Positions 8,575-17,115 of a stretch of DNA of 64,000 nucleotides are shown piece after piece. The notes under the pieces are model-generated. The model was not told the origin of the DNA. It was given only the letters and a program-made list of their open reading frames with translations, and searched no databases. The position numbers were made by a program, and so were the translations under genes. The first letter of the stretch is position 1; each line of letters starts with the position of its first letter. The DNA comes from Streptomyces antibioticus (GTDB lineage: Bacteria; Actinomycetota; Actinomycetes; Streptomycetales; Streptomycetaceae). Location: the NCBI RefSeq assembly GCF_001514065.1, contig NZ_KQ948425.1, positions 89,366-153,365 on the forward strand. The letters are read 5' to 3'.

Positions 8575-9587
8575 CGGCGGCCGACCAACATGTTTTCTCG
8601 TCCCCCCCGGGGGACGGCACCTGGCACCGTCGTGGCGTCAACGCAGCGCGAGCAAGTGCCAGGCGCCGGCTCGGACTACGGCAAGCGACTCACTCGGTGT
8701 TCGAATTCCCGGTGTGCTGCGGCGCCTCCCGAAGCGGTGAACATCTGCTGCCCATTCTCGTGAACAAAGCCAGCGGGCTGGGAACCGTCACGGCAGCACT
8801 GTCATCGTTAGAGGAAGCAGCCGACAGCGGGGGCGGCTCCGGCGCCGGCCTGGACCTCTCCCGGATCCGCTCCTCCAAGGTGAGCAGCGCGGCGAGGACA
8901 GACAAGCTGAGGAACCAATAGCGCGAACTGTTCACAGGCCAAGCGTAGGCGGAGCTGGAGATGCATGATCGGACAGGTCAGGGTACGGGTAACGGCCCAA
9001 GTAACTGGTTCCCGGCAGCCGGGGTCCCCGCATCCTGTCGCTGTCCGCATCGGCCGCTTGCGCAGCTCGGTGGCATGATCGTGCTCACCGCGGGCAGGCG
9101 AGCGCAATGTCGTGCATCCCGGCTGAACTCGTTGTCGCGGGGTGGCCGAACTCGCCTGCAACGCCACCTACACGCAGACAGCCCATAGCCCCAGAGCAAC
9201 AGGCTGCTTGGCGGCAAAGCCGGAGAACGTGTGAACGCCGGGGCTCCTGATTACGAATGAGCATATTGGGCGGGATGGCCTGATCGGCACCCTCCACCAT
9301 GGAGAACATGCCCCAACCACCCGTCGGACCTTGAGCCCGGTGATAGCGACGACGAGCGTCCCCAGGCCGGGCAGAACGGGGCGGACCCGCCCGTACCCCG
9401 TCACAGGTTCACGCTCATCAACGTCCCTGCCGTGCAGGCAGCCGTCGACGCGTCAATGCCCCCTACGCACGGCGATCGCCGATTCCACCCGCCTCAACGC
9501 TGGGTGGTCGGACGTCATCTCCAAGCAACTCGCGTCCCAGATGGGGAAGCGGTGGGTGGTGACGCCGGACCTTTCGTTCCTCGCGCC
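8575..9587. other. 1 kb stretch without a recognisable gene
   Basis: Short open frames are present on both strands, for example one ending at 8921 and one at 9188 on the plus strand. None reads like a conserved protein and none has a clear ribosome site. The left end should hold the promoter for the hypothetical gene that starts at 8574. The right end adjoins an IS256 fragment and may be its decayed remainder. Confidence 0.45.
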
Positions 9588-10002
9588 GAACCCTGCACCG
9601 CTGCCAGGCGGCACCGAGCATGACCTTGCGGACCGCGGCGACCAGCCCGGAGCTCTGATCGGTGACCACCAGGCGGACCCCGGACAGGCCGCGCTCGCGC
9701 AGCGAGCGCAGGAACTCCTTCCAGAACGCCTCGCTCTCGCTGTCGCCGACCATCAGGCCAAGGACCTCGCGGCCTCCGTCTTCGGTGATGCCGGTGGCGA
9801 CGACAACGGCCCGCGAGACGATCTGGTGGTTCACCCGTGCTTTGCAGTAGGTCGCGTCCAGGTAGACGTAGGGGAAGCGGACGTGATCCAGCGGGCGGGT
9901 ACGGAACGCGGTCAGCGGCTCATCCAGGGCCGCGCAGATCCGGGAGACTGCTTCGTCGCTGCGGTTGCGGTCCTCCAGGCTGCACAACAGGGCATGGCGC
10001 AC
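9588..10002 (-). pseudogene. IS256-family transposase fragment
   Basis: The minus-strand reading contains a clear central piece of an IS256 (mutator-type) transposase: AVSRICAALDEPLTAFRTRP, YVYLDATYCKARVNHQIVSR, GREVLGLMVGDSESEAFWKE, LSGVRLVVTDQSSGLVAAVR and GAAWQRCRV. The first two catalytic Asp residues (YLDATY and VTDQS) are present. After CRV the sequence leaves the family, and the glutamate-containing C-terminal part is absent. The N-terminal ~170 residues are also missing upstream. It is a dead remnant of a larger insertion. Confidence 0.8.
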
Positions 10003-10080
10003 CTGGGAAAAGCGGCCCTCACTCTGCGCAACCGTGGTGACCTGAAAGCGGCGATCACGGAGTTCCGGTTCACCGTACGC

Positions 10081-10530
10081 GTGGAGCGGGTCCTCCTGTC
10101 CGGCACGGGGCCTCGGGCCTGCCTGCCCAAGACAGGCGGCAGCACGGCGATCACCGCCAACTACGATGTCGACTTTTCGGCGCTTCGTGACCGTGGTGCG
10201 CCCGTCACGGTCGTCTTGGACGGCAGTTATGACCTGGCGTCCGGCGAGGTGGAGCGCGTCATGTTCACCATCGGAGGCATCGGCTCCCCCGATCCAAGCC
10301 TTTACCTGGTGGACGTCGAGTTCCGCGAGGGAGCGGAGAAGGAGCTGATCCCGGCAGGCTCCGTCGCCTTCCTCGGTCCCGTCGACGCGGCCTCCGACTA
10401 CCTGACAGGGCTACACGCGCTGGCCAGATCAGACGCCACGCCGTGCGACGACGACCTGATCCGGGATGTTGATCGGATCGCCGCCCGTGCGGACGACCTC
10501 AGCCCTGAAGCAGAGCGCCTCAAAACGTAA
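10081..10530 (+). CDS. Hypothetical protein, probably 5'-truncated
   Basis: The in-frame reading VERVLLSGTGPRACLPKTGG, VDFSALRDRGAPVTVVLDGS, DLASGEVERVMFTIGGIGSP and DLYVDVEF-like segments to RLKT has the composition of a real protein. There is no good start: the frame continues upstream into the IS256 remnant. I give a GTG at 10081 as a working start, without a convincing ribosome site. The likely history is insertion of the IS256 element into its 5' part. No family recognised; no signal peptide or membrane segment in the part that remains. Confidence 0.4.
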   Translation: MERVLLSGTGPRACLPKTGGSTAITANYDVDFSALRDRGAPVTVVLDGSYDLASGEVERVMFTIGGIGSPDPSLYLVDVEFREGAEKELIPAGSVAFLGPVDAASDYLTGLHALARSDATPCDDDLIRDVDRIAARADDLSPEAERLKT

Positions 10531-10677
10531 CTTGACGTGCTGGAGGGGCGCTTGAGCGGGGGTGAGGGGTGACTGGGGGTGCGGGATGCCGATTCCTGGC
10601 GGCTTCGCTCCTTCGGCGACCTTGGCGGCGGCGCGCCGATCTTCGCCGGTTGACGTATCGACACTCGGTGTCCCGCG

Positions 10678-11340
10678 TCAGGCGCGGCTCTCGGCCACGC
10701 TCAGGCTGGGGATGCCCGCGTTGCGCAGGCGGAGCACGGTGCCGTTCAGGCGCATCAGGGGCTGGACGAGGAGGTCGACCACGACGAGGAAGCAGACCGT
10801 GCCGATGCCGACCGGTCCGCCGAGCAGCCAGCCGCTCACCAGCAGGACGAGTTCGGTGCTGGACTTGGCGGCCCAGAACGGCAGGCGCCAACGTTCGGTC
10901 ATGCTGATGGCGATCAGGTCCATGGCCCGGATGCCGATGCCGCTGATGATGATCAGGGAGGATCCGTAGGCGCACAGCAGGCTGCCGATGAGCATCAGGA
11001 CGGTGTTCGGCACGGGCAGTTCGGCGAGGTCAGCGGCGCGAGCGATGTCGATGAGGCTGCCGCAGAAGAAGAAGGTCACGAACGGCGACATCACCGGGCG
11101 GCGGCGATTCCACGTGGCCCAGATGGCTATGCACAGGGCCGCGAAGAGTGCTTGGGCGATGCCGATCGTCAGGGGCAGGTGTTCGAGCAGGCCGAGCGCG
11201 AACACGTCGAGCGGGTCGGTGCCCAGGTCCGCGGCGATGAAGCACGAGGCTCCGTAGGAGAAGATCACGCAACCGGCCAGATATGCCGCGTACTGCGAGC
11301 GGTCGTAACCACGCAGGTGTGAGATCACTGACCTTGCCAT
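10678..11340 (-). CDS. YitT/YczE-family integral membrane protein
   Basis: 220 aa from the ATG at 11340 (MARSVISHLRGYDRSQYAAY). About five hydrophobic segments are visible: YLAGCVIFSYGASCFIAADL, IAQALFAALCIAIWATW, MSPFVTFFFCGSLIDIA, NTVLMLIGSLLCAYGSSLII and ELVLLVSGWLLGGPVGIGTV. The pattern GADLGTDPLDVFALGL-like (here AADLGTDPLDVFALGLLEHL) and ISGIGIRAMDLIAISM are typical of YczE/YitT-type proteins, whose transport substrate is not known. A frame from 11391 adds only 17 residues of non-family sequence. It lies downstream of the ABC exporter genes on the same strand but beyond a strong stem-loop, so it is probably a separate unit. Confidence 0.75.
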   Translation of the reverse strand: MARSVISHLRGYDRSQYAAYLAGCVIFSYGASCFIAADLGTDPLDVFALGLLEHLPLTIGIAQALFAALCIAIWATWNRRRPVMSPFVTFFFCGSLIDIARAADLAELPVPNTVLMLIGSLLCAYGSSLIIISGIGIRAMDLIAISMTERWRLPFWAAKSSTELVLLVSGWLLGGPVGIGTVCFLVVVDLLVQPLMRLNGTVLRLRNAGIPSLSVAESRA

Positions 11341-11392
11341 GGACGCGTACCTCCACAGGGTCGGGCGAACGGCAGGGTGGCAGCACTGCAAG

Positions 11393-11431
11393 CCCTGCCG
11401 GGGCCTGGAAAGGGCTCCGGCCCCGGCAGGG
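11393..11431 (-). terminator. Strong 13-bp stem-loop downstream of the ABC exporter genes
   Basis: CCCTGCCGGGGCC (11393-11405) pairs perfectly with GGCCCCGGCAGGG (11419-11431) across a 13-base loop. It sits 43 bases past the stop of the ABC permease and upstream of the YitT-like gene. A GC-rich hairpin with little T-tract is usual for terminators in high-GC actinomycetes. Confidence 0.65.
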
Positions 11432-11473
11432 TCTTGAACGGGAACGCGCGGTGGGCGACTGGTGCGGCGCGGG

Positions 11474-12265
11474 TCAGCTGTTGATGTCGCGCCTGGAGAA
11501 GGACCGCATTCCGAGGGCCAGTACGACCGCGGTCGCGGCGAGCAGGACGATCACGGCGCCGAGGGAGAGGCCCTCGCGCAGCGGGTGGGTGCTCTGCGCC
11601 CAGTAGAAGGGTGTGATGCGCTGGAGGAAGTGCAGGCCGTCGATCTGCGAGGCGATCGCGTTCAGCACGTACGTTCCGACGGCCACGGCGCTGGTCGCGC
11701 CGAGGGTGACCGGCCTGCTGCCGGTGACGCCCCCGACGCACAGGGCGAGTGCGCCGAAGAACAGGGCCAGCAGACCGAGTTGGACCGCGCCGGCGATGAC
11801 GTTGCCGGCCGGGACGTTCATGTCCTGCGAGGACGCCAGGCCGGTCACCTCGACAGCGATGAGCAGGGTGAGGGCAACGAGCGCGGCGAGGAGCGCGCCG
11901 AAGCGTTCGAGGCCGAGGCGTCGACGGGTGACGGGGTAGGCGAGGTACAGGTCGAGCACCCCGGACTGCTCCGGGGCGGCGATGGCGCGGGTGCCGGTGG
12001 AGATGGCGAAGATGAGCAGGAGCAGCGGTCCGAGCAGGCCGAAGACCGTGCCTTCGAGGAAGCCGGCGCCGCTGGTGAGGTCGTCGAAGTTCATGGCGCC
12101 CGCCATGCCCGAGGGGATCGAGTCCAGGGCGTCGCCCTGGTCCTTCACCTGGGCGTAGGACGAGGTGTAGATGGCCATGACCACCGCGATACCCAGGGCC
12201 CACAGCAGCAGTCCGCGCCGCTGGTCGCGGATCGCCTTGCCGAAAACGGGGAGTTCAGTGGACAA
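11474..12265 (-). CDS. ABC-2 type transporter permease
   Basis: 263 aa with six hydrophobic segments: LLLWALGIAVVMAIYTSSYA, FGLLGPLLLLIFAISTGTRA, LLAALVALTLLIAVEVTGLA, VIAGAVQLGLLALFFGALAL, LGATSAVAVGTYVLNAIAS and LGAVIVLLAATAVVLALGM. The sequence between the second and third (APEQSGVLDLYLAYPVTRRR) is the cytoplasmic coupling region typical of ABC-2 permeases. Its start overlaps the 3' end of the ATPase gene by 11 bases, so the two are co-translated. Together they form a DrrAB-like exporter. Position beside the polyketide locus and beside a regulator related to the two inside it suggests export of or self-protection from the product. Confidence 0.85.
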   Translation of the reverse strand: MSTELPVFGKAIRDQRRGLLLWALGIAVVMAIYTSSYAQVKDQGDALDSIPSGMAGAMNFDDLTSGAGFLEGTVFGLLGPLLLLIFAISTGTRAIAAPEQSGVLDLYLAYPVTRRRLGLERFGALLAALVALTLLIAVEVTGLASSQDMNVPAGNVIAGAVQLGLLALFFGALALCVGGVTGSRPVTLGATSAVAVGTYVLNAIASQIDGLHFLQRITPFYWAQSTHPLREGLSLGAVIVLLAATAVVLALGMRSFSRRDINS

Positions 12266-13163
12266 CGGGGGCGCCTTCCTTGACGTACTCGTCCATGAAG
12301 ATGGCTTCCAGGTCCGGCTTGTGGCAGAACAGCGCGTCCACGCGGTAGCGGGCCGCCTGCTTGATCAGGGCGTCGACACTGCCGTCGACAACGCAGTGCA
12401 GCGTGTTCCCCTCGACGCGGACACCGCCGACGTGGGCCAGTCCGGTGAACTCCTCGGTCCTGAAGGATTCACCGAAGCGGATCTCCACCTGGCTGACGGC
12501 CTGCCGCTGGAGCGACTCCACGGTGCCGACGGTCACCAGACGGCCGTCCTTGATGATGGCCACCCGGTCGGCGACCTCCTGGACCTCGCTGAGGATGTGC
12601 GAGGACATGAAGACCGTCTGCCCGGCGGCCTTGGCCTCGGTGACCAGGTTGAGGAAGACCTGCTGCATCAAGGGGTCGAGGCCGCTGGTGGGTTCGTCGA
12701 GCACGAGCAGTGCGGGTCGGTGCATGAAGGCCTGGACGATGCCGACCTTCTGCTTGTTGCCCTTGGACAGGTTCTTCACCTTGCGGGTGCGGTCCAGTTC
12801 CAGGCGTTCACTGAGCTCGCTCACCCAAGCGGGGTCCACGTGGCCCTGTAACCGGGCGAAGAACCCGAGCAGTTCGCCCACGTTCTCCGCGCCCTCCAGG
12901 ACGAGTTCGCCGGGCAGGTAGCCGATCTGCGCACGCAGTTCCGCGCCCTGCGCCACGGGGTCGAGGCCCAGGACGCGGATCGTGCCGGAGGTGGGGCGGA
13001 TCAGGTCCAGGATCATCTTCATGGTCGTCGTCTTCCCGGCCCCGTTGGGACCGAGGAAACCGAAGATCTCCCCGCGCCGGACGGCGAGATCGAGGTCTGC
13101 GACGCCGCGGCCCCCGGGATACCGCTTGGTGAGACCCGTCGTCTCGATCGCCGCTAAGGTCAC
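12255..13163 (-). CDS. ABC transporter ATP-binding protein (drug-export type)
   Basis: 302 aa from a GTG at 13163, preceded by GGAGGAGA five bases upstream; the GTGA also ends the regulator gene upstream, a 4-base overlap. Walker A is GPNGAGKTTT (K44), the signature is LSKGNKQKVGI, Walker B is LLVLDEPTSGLDPL and the switch His is in MSSHILSEVQ. A ~70-residue C-terminal part follows the nucleotide-binding domain, as in DrrA-like exporters. Codon 3 is TTA (bases 13155-13157), a rare leucine codon that in Streptomyces needs the bldA tRNA, so translation may be tied to development. The much longer open frame upstream (to 13964) is a shadow. Confidence 0.9.
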   Translation of the reverse strand: MTLAAIETTGLTKRYPGGRGVADLDLAVRRGEIFGFLGPNGAGKTTTMKMILDLIRPTSGTIRVLGLDPVAQGAELRAQIGYLPGELVLEGAENVGELLGFFARLQGHVDPAWVSELSERLELDRTRKVKNLSKGNKQKVGIVQAFMHRPALLVLDEPTSGLDPLMQQVFLNLVTEAKAAGQTVFMSSHILSEVQEVADRVAIIKDGRLVTVGTVESLQRQAVSQVEIRFGESFRTEEFTGLAHVGGVRVEGNTLHCVVDGSVDALIKQAARYRVDALFCHKPDLEAIFMDEYVKEGAPVVH

Positions 13164-13645
13164 TTCTCTCCTCCATCGTGAAGCCGCTGCTCGCGGTGGC
13201 GAGCGAGCAACGGCGGCAGTTCGCTCTGCATCCACCGGTACAGGTCGGCCACGTTCTCCAGGCGTGCCCGGCGCGCCGGGGACTCGTGCGCCAGGAGTTC
13301 GCTGCCCTTGTCCAGCACCTTCAGGATGTTGGTGACGGCGGCGAGGCGCTCGAAGACCGAGGCGACCCACCCCTCGTCGTTGATCCGGTAGTACGTACGC
13401 CGGTCTCCGGGGACGGACACCTTCTCCACCAGGCCCGCCTGCATCAGTTGCCGGGTCGATGTCGAGATCGATGCCTTGCTCGCGCCCAGGGTCTCCACCA
13501 GTTGCCCCGCCGTCTGCTCCGACGGTTCGCAGATCAGCAGCCACCCGATGACGCGGCCGGTGATCCTGGGAAGACCGGCGTCCTGCTCGAAGTACAGAGC
13601 CACGTCCTCGGCGAAGCGCAGGGCCTCGTCGTGTGTGATTGCCAT
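13160..13645 (-). CDS. GbsR/MarR-like winged-helix regulator of the ABC exporter
   Basis: 161 aa starting MAITHDEALRFAEDVALYFE. A winged-helix DNA-binding domain spans ~25-95 (RVIGWLLICEPSEQTAGQLV, LGASKASISTSTRQLMQAGL, VSVPGDRRTYYRINDE), followed by helical C-terminal dimerisation sequence. Its stop overlaps the GTG of the ABC ATPase, so it is the first gene of a regulator-ATPase-permease operon and probably senses the exported compound. It is related to two other proteins in this window (starts at 15039 and 61074), which share the xVIGxLxIxxPxxQ segment, but it has the best preserved recognition helix of the three. Confidence 0.8.
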   Translation of the reverse strand: MAITHDEALRFAEDVALYFEQDAGLPRITGRVIGWLLICEPSEQTAGQLVETLGASKASISTSTRQLMQAGLVEKVSVPGDRRTYYRINDEGWVASVFERLAAVTNILKVLDKGSELLAHESPARRARLENVADLYRWMQSELPPLLARHREQRLHDGGEK

Positions 13646-13719
13646 GTCGTTCAGCGTATTCCGAACGTACTGAACTGACAAGACAAACGGAACCTCCGCC
13701 ACCCGCACGAGTGAGCAGG

Positions 13720-14505
13720 TCAGGGCACCACGGTGCGCGCGAGATCCTGTGCCAGCAGACCCAGCAGGGCGGCCCGGTGCTCCTGGAGGAAGAAGTGCCC
13801 GCCCCGATAGGTGTGCTGGGTGAATCCGCCGGCGCCGTGGTGGCGCCAGCCGCGCATGTCCTCCTCGCGCGCCTCCTGGTCCTCGCTGCCCGACAGCGCG
13901 GTGATCGCACATCGCAGCGGCCGCTCGGCGCGGTAGCGGTAGGTCTCCAGCATGGCGATGTCACCGCGCAGCACCGGCAGGTAGAGGGCCCGCATCTCCG
14001 GGTCCTGGCGGATCTGCGGCGGCACCGCGCGGAAGCGGCGGTCCAGCGCGTCGAGGAACTCCTCGTCCGACAGCAGGTGGGACATCCGCTCCGACTGCGG
14101 GATCTCCGGGGTGCCGCGCGCCGACACGGTCAGGTGGGACACCTCCAGTCCGTGACGGCGACGGAGTTCCCGGGCCACCTCGAAGCCGATGAGCGCGCCG
14201 AGGCTGTGTCCGAACACCGCGAACGGACCGTCGAGACCGGGTGCCAGAGCGTCCGCGGCCTCGCGCGCCAGGCGGATCAGGTCGGTGCGGGGCTTCTCCC
14301 GCAGCCGCACCTCGCGGCCCGGCAGCCGTAGCAGCCACACGTCGATCCAGTCGGGCAGTCCGGCCGCCCAGCCGTGGAAGACCGTGGTGCCGCCACCCGC
14401 GTACGGCACACACAGCAGGCGCGCCGCGGCCCCGTCCCGGGGCTCCGGACGGAGCACCCACCTGGGATCGACCGCCGGGCGGGTGATCGGAGCCGGTGTC
14501 TGCAT
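13720..14505 (-). CDS. Type II thioesterase 1
   Basis: 261 aa alpha/beta hydrolase. LLCVPYAGGGTTVFHGWAAG and LRLPGREVRLREKP are hallmarks of free-standing thioesterases of PKS/NRPS pathways. The triad is visible: nucleophile S101 in GHSLG, D209 in SGSEDQE, and H237 in RGGHFF. Usual role: removal of stalled or wrongly primed acyl groups from carrier proteins. It follows the MarR-like gene and the adenylation-carrier gene on the same strand (51-base gap), so it may edit the aminoacyl carrier or transfer its load. There is no condensation domain in the locus to do that. Confidence 0.88.
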   Translation of the reverse strand: MQTPAPITRPAVDPRWVLRPEPRDGAAARLLCVPYAGGGTTVFHGWAAGLPDWIDVWLLRLPGREVRLREKPRTDLIRLAREAADALAPGLDGPFAVFGHSLGALIGFEVARELRRRHGLEVSHLTVSARGTPEIPQSERMSHLLSDEEFLDALDRRFRAVPPQIRQDPEMRALYLPVLRGDIAMLETYRYRAERPLRCAITALSGSEDQEAREEDMRGWRHHGAGGFTQHTYRGGHFFLQEHRAALLGLLAQDLARTVVP

Positions 14506-14556
14506 GGTGAACTCCCCCTATTGTGCGTGCGCGAGACGGACCGGCCGAGGGCCCGG

Positions 14557-15039
14557 TCAGGAAACGGCGGCGGACTTCTCGTAGCGGTGCCAGAGCGCCG
14601 GCATCTCCTGGGCGAGGTAACCGAAGAGCTTCTCCATGTTCCGCAGCCGGGCCAGCCGCTCCGCGGAAGCCCCCTCGGCCTCGAGGGCCTTGAGGCCTTC
14701 GGCCATGGTCTCGTGGAAGTTCGGCCAGCTGAGGAAGGTGTGCTGGATGACCCGCGGCCAGGTGGCGTCCTGAAGCGTCAGGTAGTAGTCACCGTCCTCG
14801 GCCTCCTCACGGATGAGGAACTCCGCCGGGACGAGCTGGTCGGACATCTTGTCGACCGCGTCGCGGGGGATGTCGAGCTTGGCGCTGATCTCGCTGGCCA
14901 GCTGCCGTGCCGGTTCGGAGATCAGCAGATACCCGATGACCTCGCCGCGGTCGGCGGCCATGCCGTCCTTCTCGTAGTAGGCGCCGATCCGGGTGACGAT
15001 CTCACGCTCGGCGGCGGGAATGGCGTTCGCTGTGGTCAC
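14557..15039 (-). CDS. MarR/GbsR-like protein 2
   Basis: 160 aa. The segment EVIGYLLISEPARQLASEIS followed by KLDIPRDAVDKMSDQLVPAE aligns with the winged-helix part of the exporter regulator and of the protein starting at 61074. The position of the recognition helix is more acidic, and the wing (EEAEDGDYYLTLQD) lacks the basic residues seen in the exporter regulator (PGDRRTYY). The C-terminal half (WPRVIQHTFLSWPNFHET) is close to the 61074 protein. It lies between the adenylation-carrier gene and a type II thioesterase. It could be a regulator, a partner of its paralogues, or a ligand-binding protein that no longer binds DNA. Confidence 0.65.
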   Translation of the reverse strand: MTTANAIPAAEREIVTRIGAYYEKDGMAADRGEVIGYLLISEPARQLASEISAKLDIPRDAVDKMSDQLVPAEFLIREEAEDGDYYLTLQDATWPRVIQHTFLSWPNFHETMAEGLKALEAEGASAERLARLRNMEKLFGYLAQEMPALWHRYEKSAAVS

Positions 15040-15075
15040 GAAAATGCCCTTCTTGGGTGGTGGGTTGCGGGTGTG

Positions 15076-16899
15076 TCAGCTCTCGGGCGCCACGGCGCCG
15101 ACCGCGCGCAGGTGCGCCGCGTAGCGCGTCGGCGTCGAGTGGTCCAGGAAGGCGGCCAGGCCGGTGGCCGCTCCCCAGCCCTCGCGGATGCGGCCGACGA
15201 TCTCCATGGCGGCCAGCGACTGTCCTCCGATCTCGCTGAACTCGTCGTGCGCGCCGATGCCCTGGCGGCCCAGCACGTCTTCCCAGACCCGGATGACCGC
15301 CGTCACCAGCGCGTCGTGCGCCGCGGGGGCTTCGGCGGCGGGTGCCGCGGGCTCTTCGGGGAAGGGCAGGGCCGAGCGGTCCGCCTTGCCGTTGGGCAGC
15401 AGCGGGATGCCGGAGAGGAAGAAGAACCGGCCGGGTATGGAGTGGGCGGGAACCGTCCGGGCCAGGTGCTCGCGGCACTGGGCGGCGGTGAGCAGCCGGC
15501 CGGGCTCCGGTACGACATAGCCGACCAGGAACCCCTCGCCGACGCGGTCGTGCCGGGCCGCGACGGCCGCCTCCCGGATGTCGGGGTGCTGTTCCAGGGC
15601 CGTCTCCAGCTCGCCCGTCTCCACCCGGACGCCGCGGATCTTCACCTGGCCGTCCAGCCGGCCGAAGAACTCGATGCCGCCGTCCGGCCGTACGGCCGCG
15701 AGGTCCCCGGTGCGGTACATGGTCGCGTCCGGCGCCTCGGCGAACGGGTCGGGCACGAAGCGCTCCTGGGTCAGCTCCGGGCGCCGCCAGTAGCCCTGGC
15801 CGACGCCCGCCCCGCCGATGTAGAGCTCGCCGCGCTCGCCCCGCGGGACCGGTCGGCCGTCCGTGCCGAGGACGTAGGCGGTGTGGCCCGGCAGGGTGTG
15901 GCCCCAGGGGATCGCGTCCCGTTCGGCGTCCTCCTTGCGCACCGGGTAGACGGTGCTGCAACACGACACCTCGGTCATGCCGGCCACGTTGAACGCGCGT
16001 ACCGACGGGCCCAGTTCACCCAGGGTGGCGGCCATCACCGGCGGGAAGCGGTCGCCGGCCAGCACCACCGTGCGCAGCGCCTCGGGCAGTGACCCGCTGC
16101 GTCGCCTGGCGGTGTCGGTGAGAGGGCGCAACAGGGCGGGCGCCGAGGACCATACGGTCACCGACTCGGCGCTCAGCAGATCAAGGAGCGCGCCGGGGTC
16201 GGTGCGCTCTGCCGCGAAGGGGACGACGACGGCGCCGCCGGCCGCGAAGGTCGCGAAGATCTCGATGACGGACAGGTCGAAGTTGAGCGACGACACCTGG
16301 AGCACCCGGTCGGTGTCCTCCAGGCCGATGGCGTCGGCGAGGCCCCGCATGGTCAGGGCGACTCCGGCATGCCGGTTCATGGCGCCCTTGGGGCGTCCGG
16401 TGGAGCCGGAGGTGTAGATGAGGTACGGAAGCCGGGAGGCGTCCACCTCGGGCAGCGGGGTCGGCTCACGCGGCTCGGCCGACCGGTCCGCGCGCAGTTC
16501 CTCCAGGCCCAGCAGGCCGGGCACCCAGGCGGACGCCTCGTCCACCAGGACCGTCCGGGCGCCGCTGTCGGCCAGGATGAACCGGATGCGTTCCTCGGGG
16601 TAGGCGGGGTCCACGGCCACGTAGGCCGCTCCGGCCCGCAGTACGGCGAGGACGGCGACCACCATGTGGTCGCTGGGCGCCATGGACACCCCGACCAGTT
16701 CGCCGGGGCCGAGGCCGCGGTCGAGGAGCACGCGGGCCAGGGCCGCACTGCGGTCGTCGAGTTCCCGGTAGGTGGTGGCGCGCCCGGCGTGCCGGACGGC
16801 GACGGCGTCCGGCCGCTGTCGGGCCTGGGCCAGCGCCAGTCCGTGCAGTGTCGACGGGCCGCTCGGGTCCGCGTCGACGTCACCGCTGAGAGCGCGCAT
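15076..16899 (-). CDS. Free-standing NRPS adenylation-carrier didomain (A-PCP)
   Basis: 607 aa from the ATG at 16899 (GGAGGAGGAA seven bases upstream). Adenylation domain ~15-500: LIYTSGSTGRPKGAMNRH (A3), NFDLSVIEIF (A4, pocket Asp D208), FNVAGMTEVSCCS (A5), YRTGDLA (A7) and LLPNGKADR (A10 lysine). Carrier domain ~525-600: EIGGQSLAAMEI with phosphopantetheine Ser S561. No condensation, epimerase or thioesterase domain is attached, and there is none elsewhere in the locus. By position the specificity residues read D-L-I-S-V-A-V-C-C-K, which I do not recognise. The FDLSV segment and the Ser in VTVWSSAP recall DltA, which activates D-alanine. If the product is boromycin-like, this protein would activate valine for ester formation on a hydroxyl. 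The pocket prediction is inference. Confidence 0.9.
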   Translation of the reverse strand: MRALSGDVDADPSGPSTLHGLALAQARQRPDAVAVRHAGRATTYRELDDRSAALARVLLDRGLGPGELVGVSMAPSDHMVVAVLAVLRAGAAYVAVDPAYPEERIRFILADSGARTVLVDEASAWVPGLLGLEELRADRSAEPREPTPLPEVDASRLPYLIYTSGSTGRPKGAMNRHAGVALTMRGLADAIGLEDTDRVLQVSSLNFDLSVIEIFATFAAGGAVVVPFAAERTDPGALLDLLSAESVTVWSSAPALLRPLTDTARRRSGSLPEALRTVVLAGDRFPPVMAATLGELGPSVRAFNVAGMTEVSCCSTVYPVRKEDAERDAIPWGHTLPGHTAYVLGTDGRPVPRGERGELYIGGAGVGQGYWRRPELTQERFVPDPFAEAPDATMYRTGDLAAVRPDGGIEFFGRLDGQVKIRGVRVETGELETALEQHPDIREAAVAARHDRVGEGFLVGYVVPEPGRLLTAAQCREHLARTVPAHSIPGRFFFLSGIPLLPNGKADRSALPFPEEPAAPAAEAPAAHDALVTAVIRVWEDVLGRQGIGAHDEFSEIGGQSLAAMEIVGRIREGWGAATGLAAFLDHSTPTRYAAHLRAVGAVAPES

Positions 16900-17115
16900 G
16901 AAGAAATTCCTCCTCCGGCCGCGAGAAAAGGGCCGCGCAGGGCTTCGTGAATCTCTGTCGTATCCCGACACTAGCCATGCCGTCGCGTCCGATCAATACC
17001 GCAGAATAAGTCTTGACGAAATTCCCGCACCCGCCCGCGCCGCGACGCCCGCAGTCCGAGACATTCTCGACGCTCTTGACCGACACCCACCAGAACTGCT
17101 CTATCATTTCGCTGC
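16900..17115. promoter_or_regulatory. Divergent promoter region between A-PCP and thioesterase 2
   Basis: 216 bases between two divergent starts, locally richer in A+T than the genes. Towards the plus-strand gene, TTGACC and TATCAT lie just before the start with suboptimal spacing (20 bases). If TATCAT is the -10 box the transcript would have almost no leader. The minus-strand gene has a strong ribosome site. Specific promoters are not established. Confidence 0.4.

Noticed and set aside
8690-8730. tRNA-like T-loop sequence (TGTTCGAATTCCCGG)
   Set aside because: No acceptor, D or anticodon stem could be placed around it; chance match or at most a worn relic.
9331-10080. Plus-strand frame joined to the hypothetical gene ending at 10530
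   Set aside because: This part is antisense to the IS256 transposase remnant, so it is not native coding sequence.
13646-13964. N-terminal extensions of the ABC ATPase and the exporter regulator frames
   Set aside because: The residues are Arg/Pro-rich shadows of the thioesterase gene; strong ribosome sites or family starts exist at 13163 and 13645.
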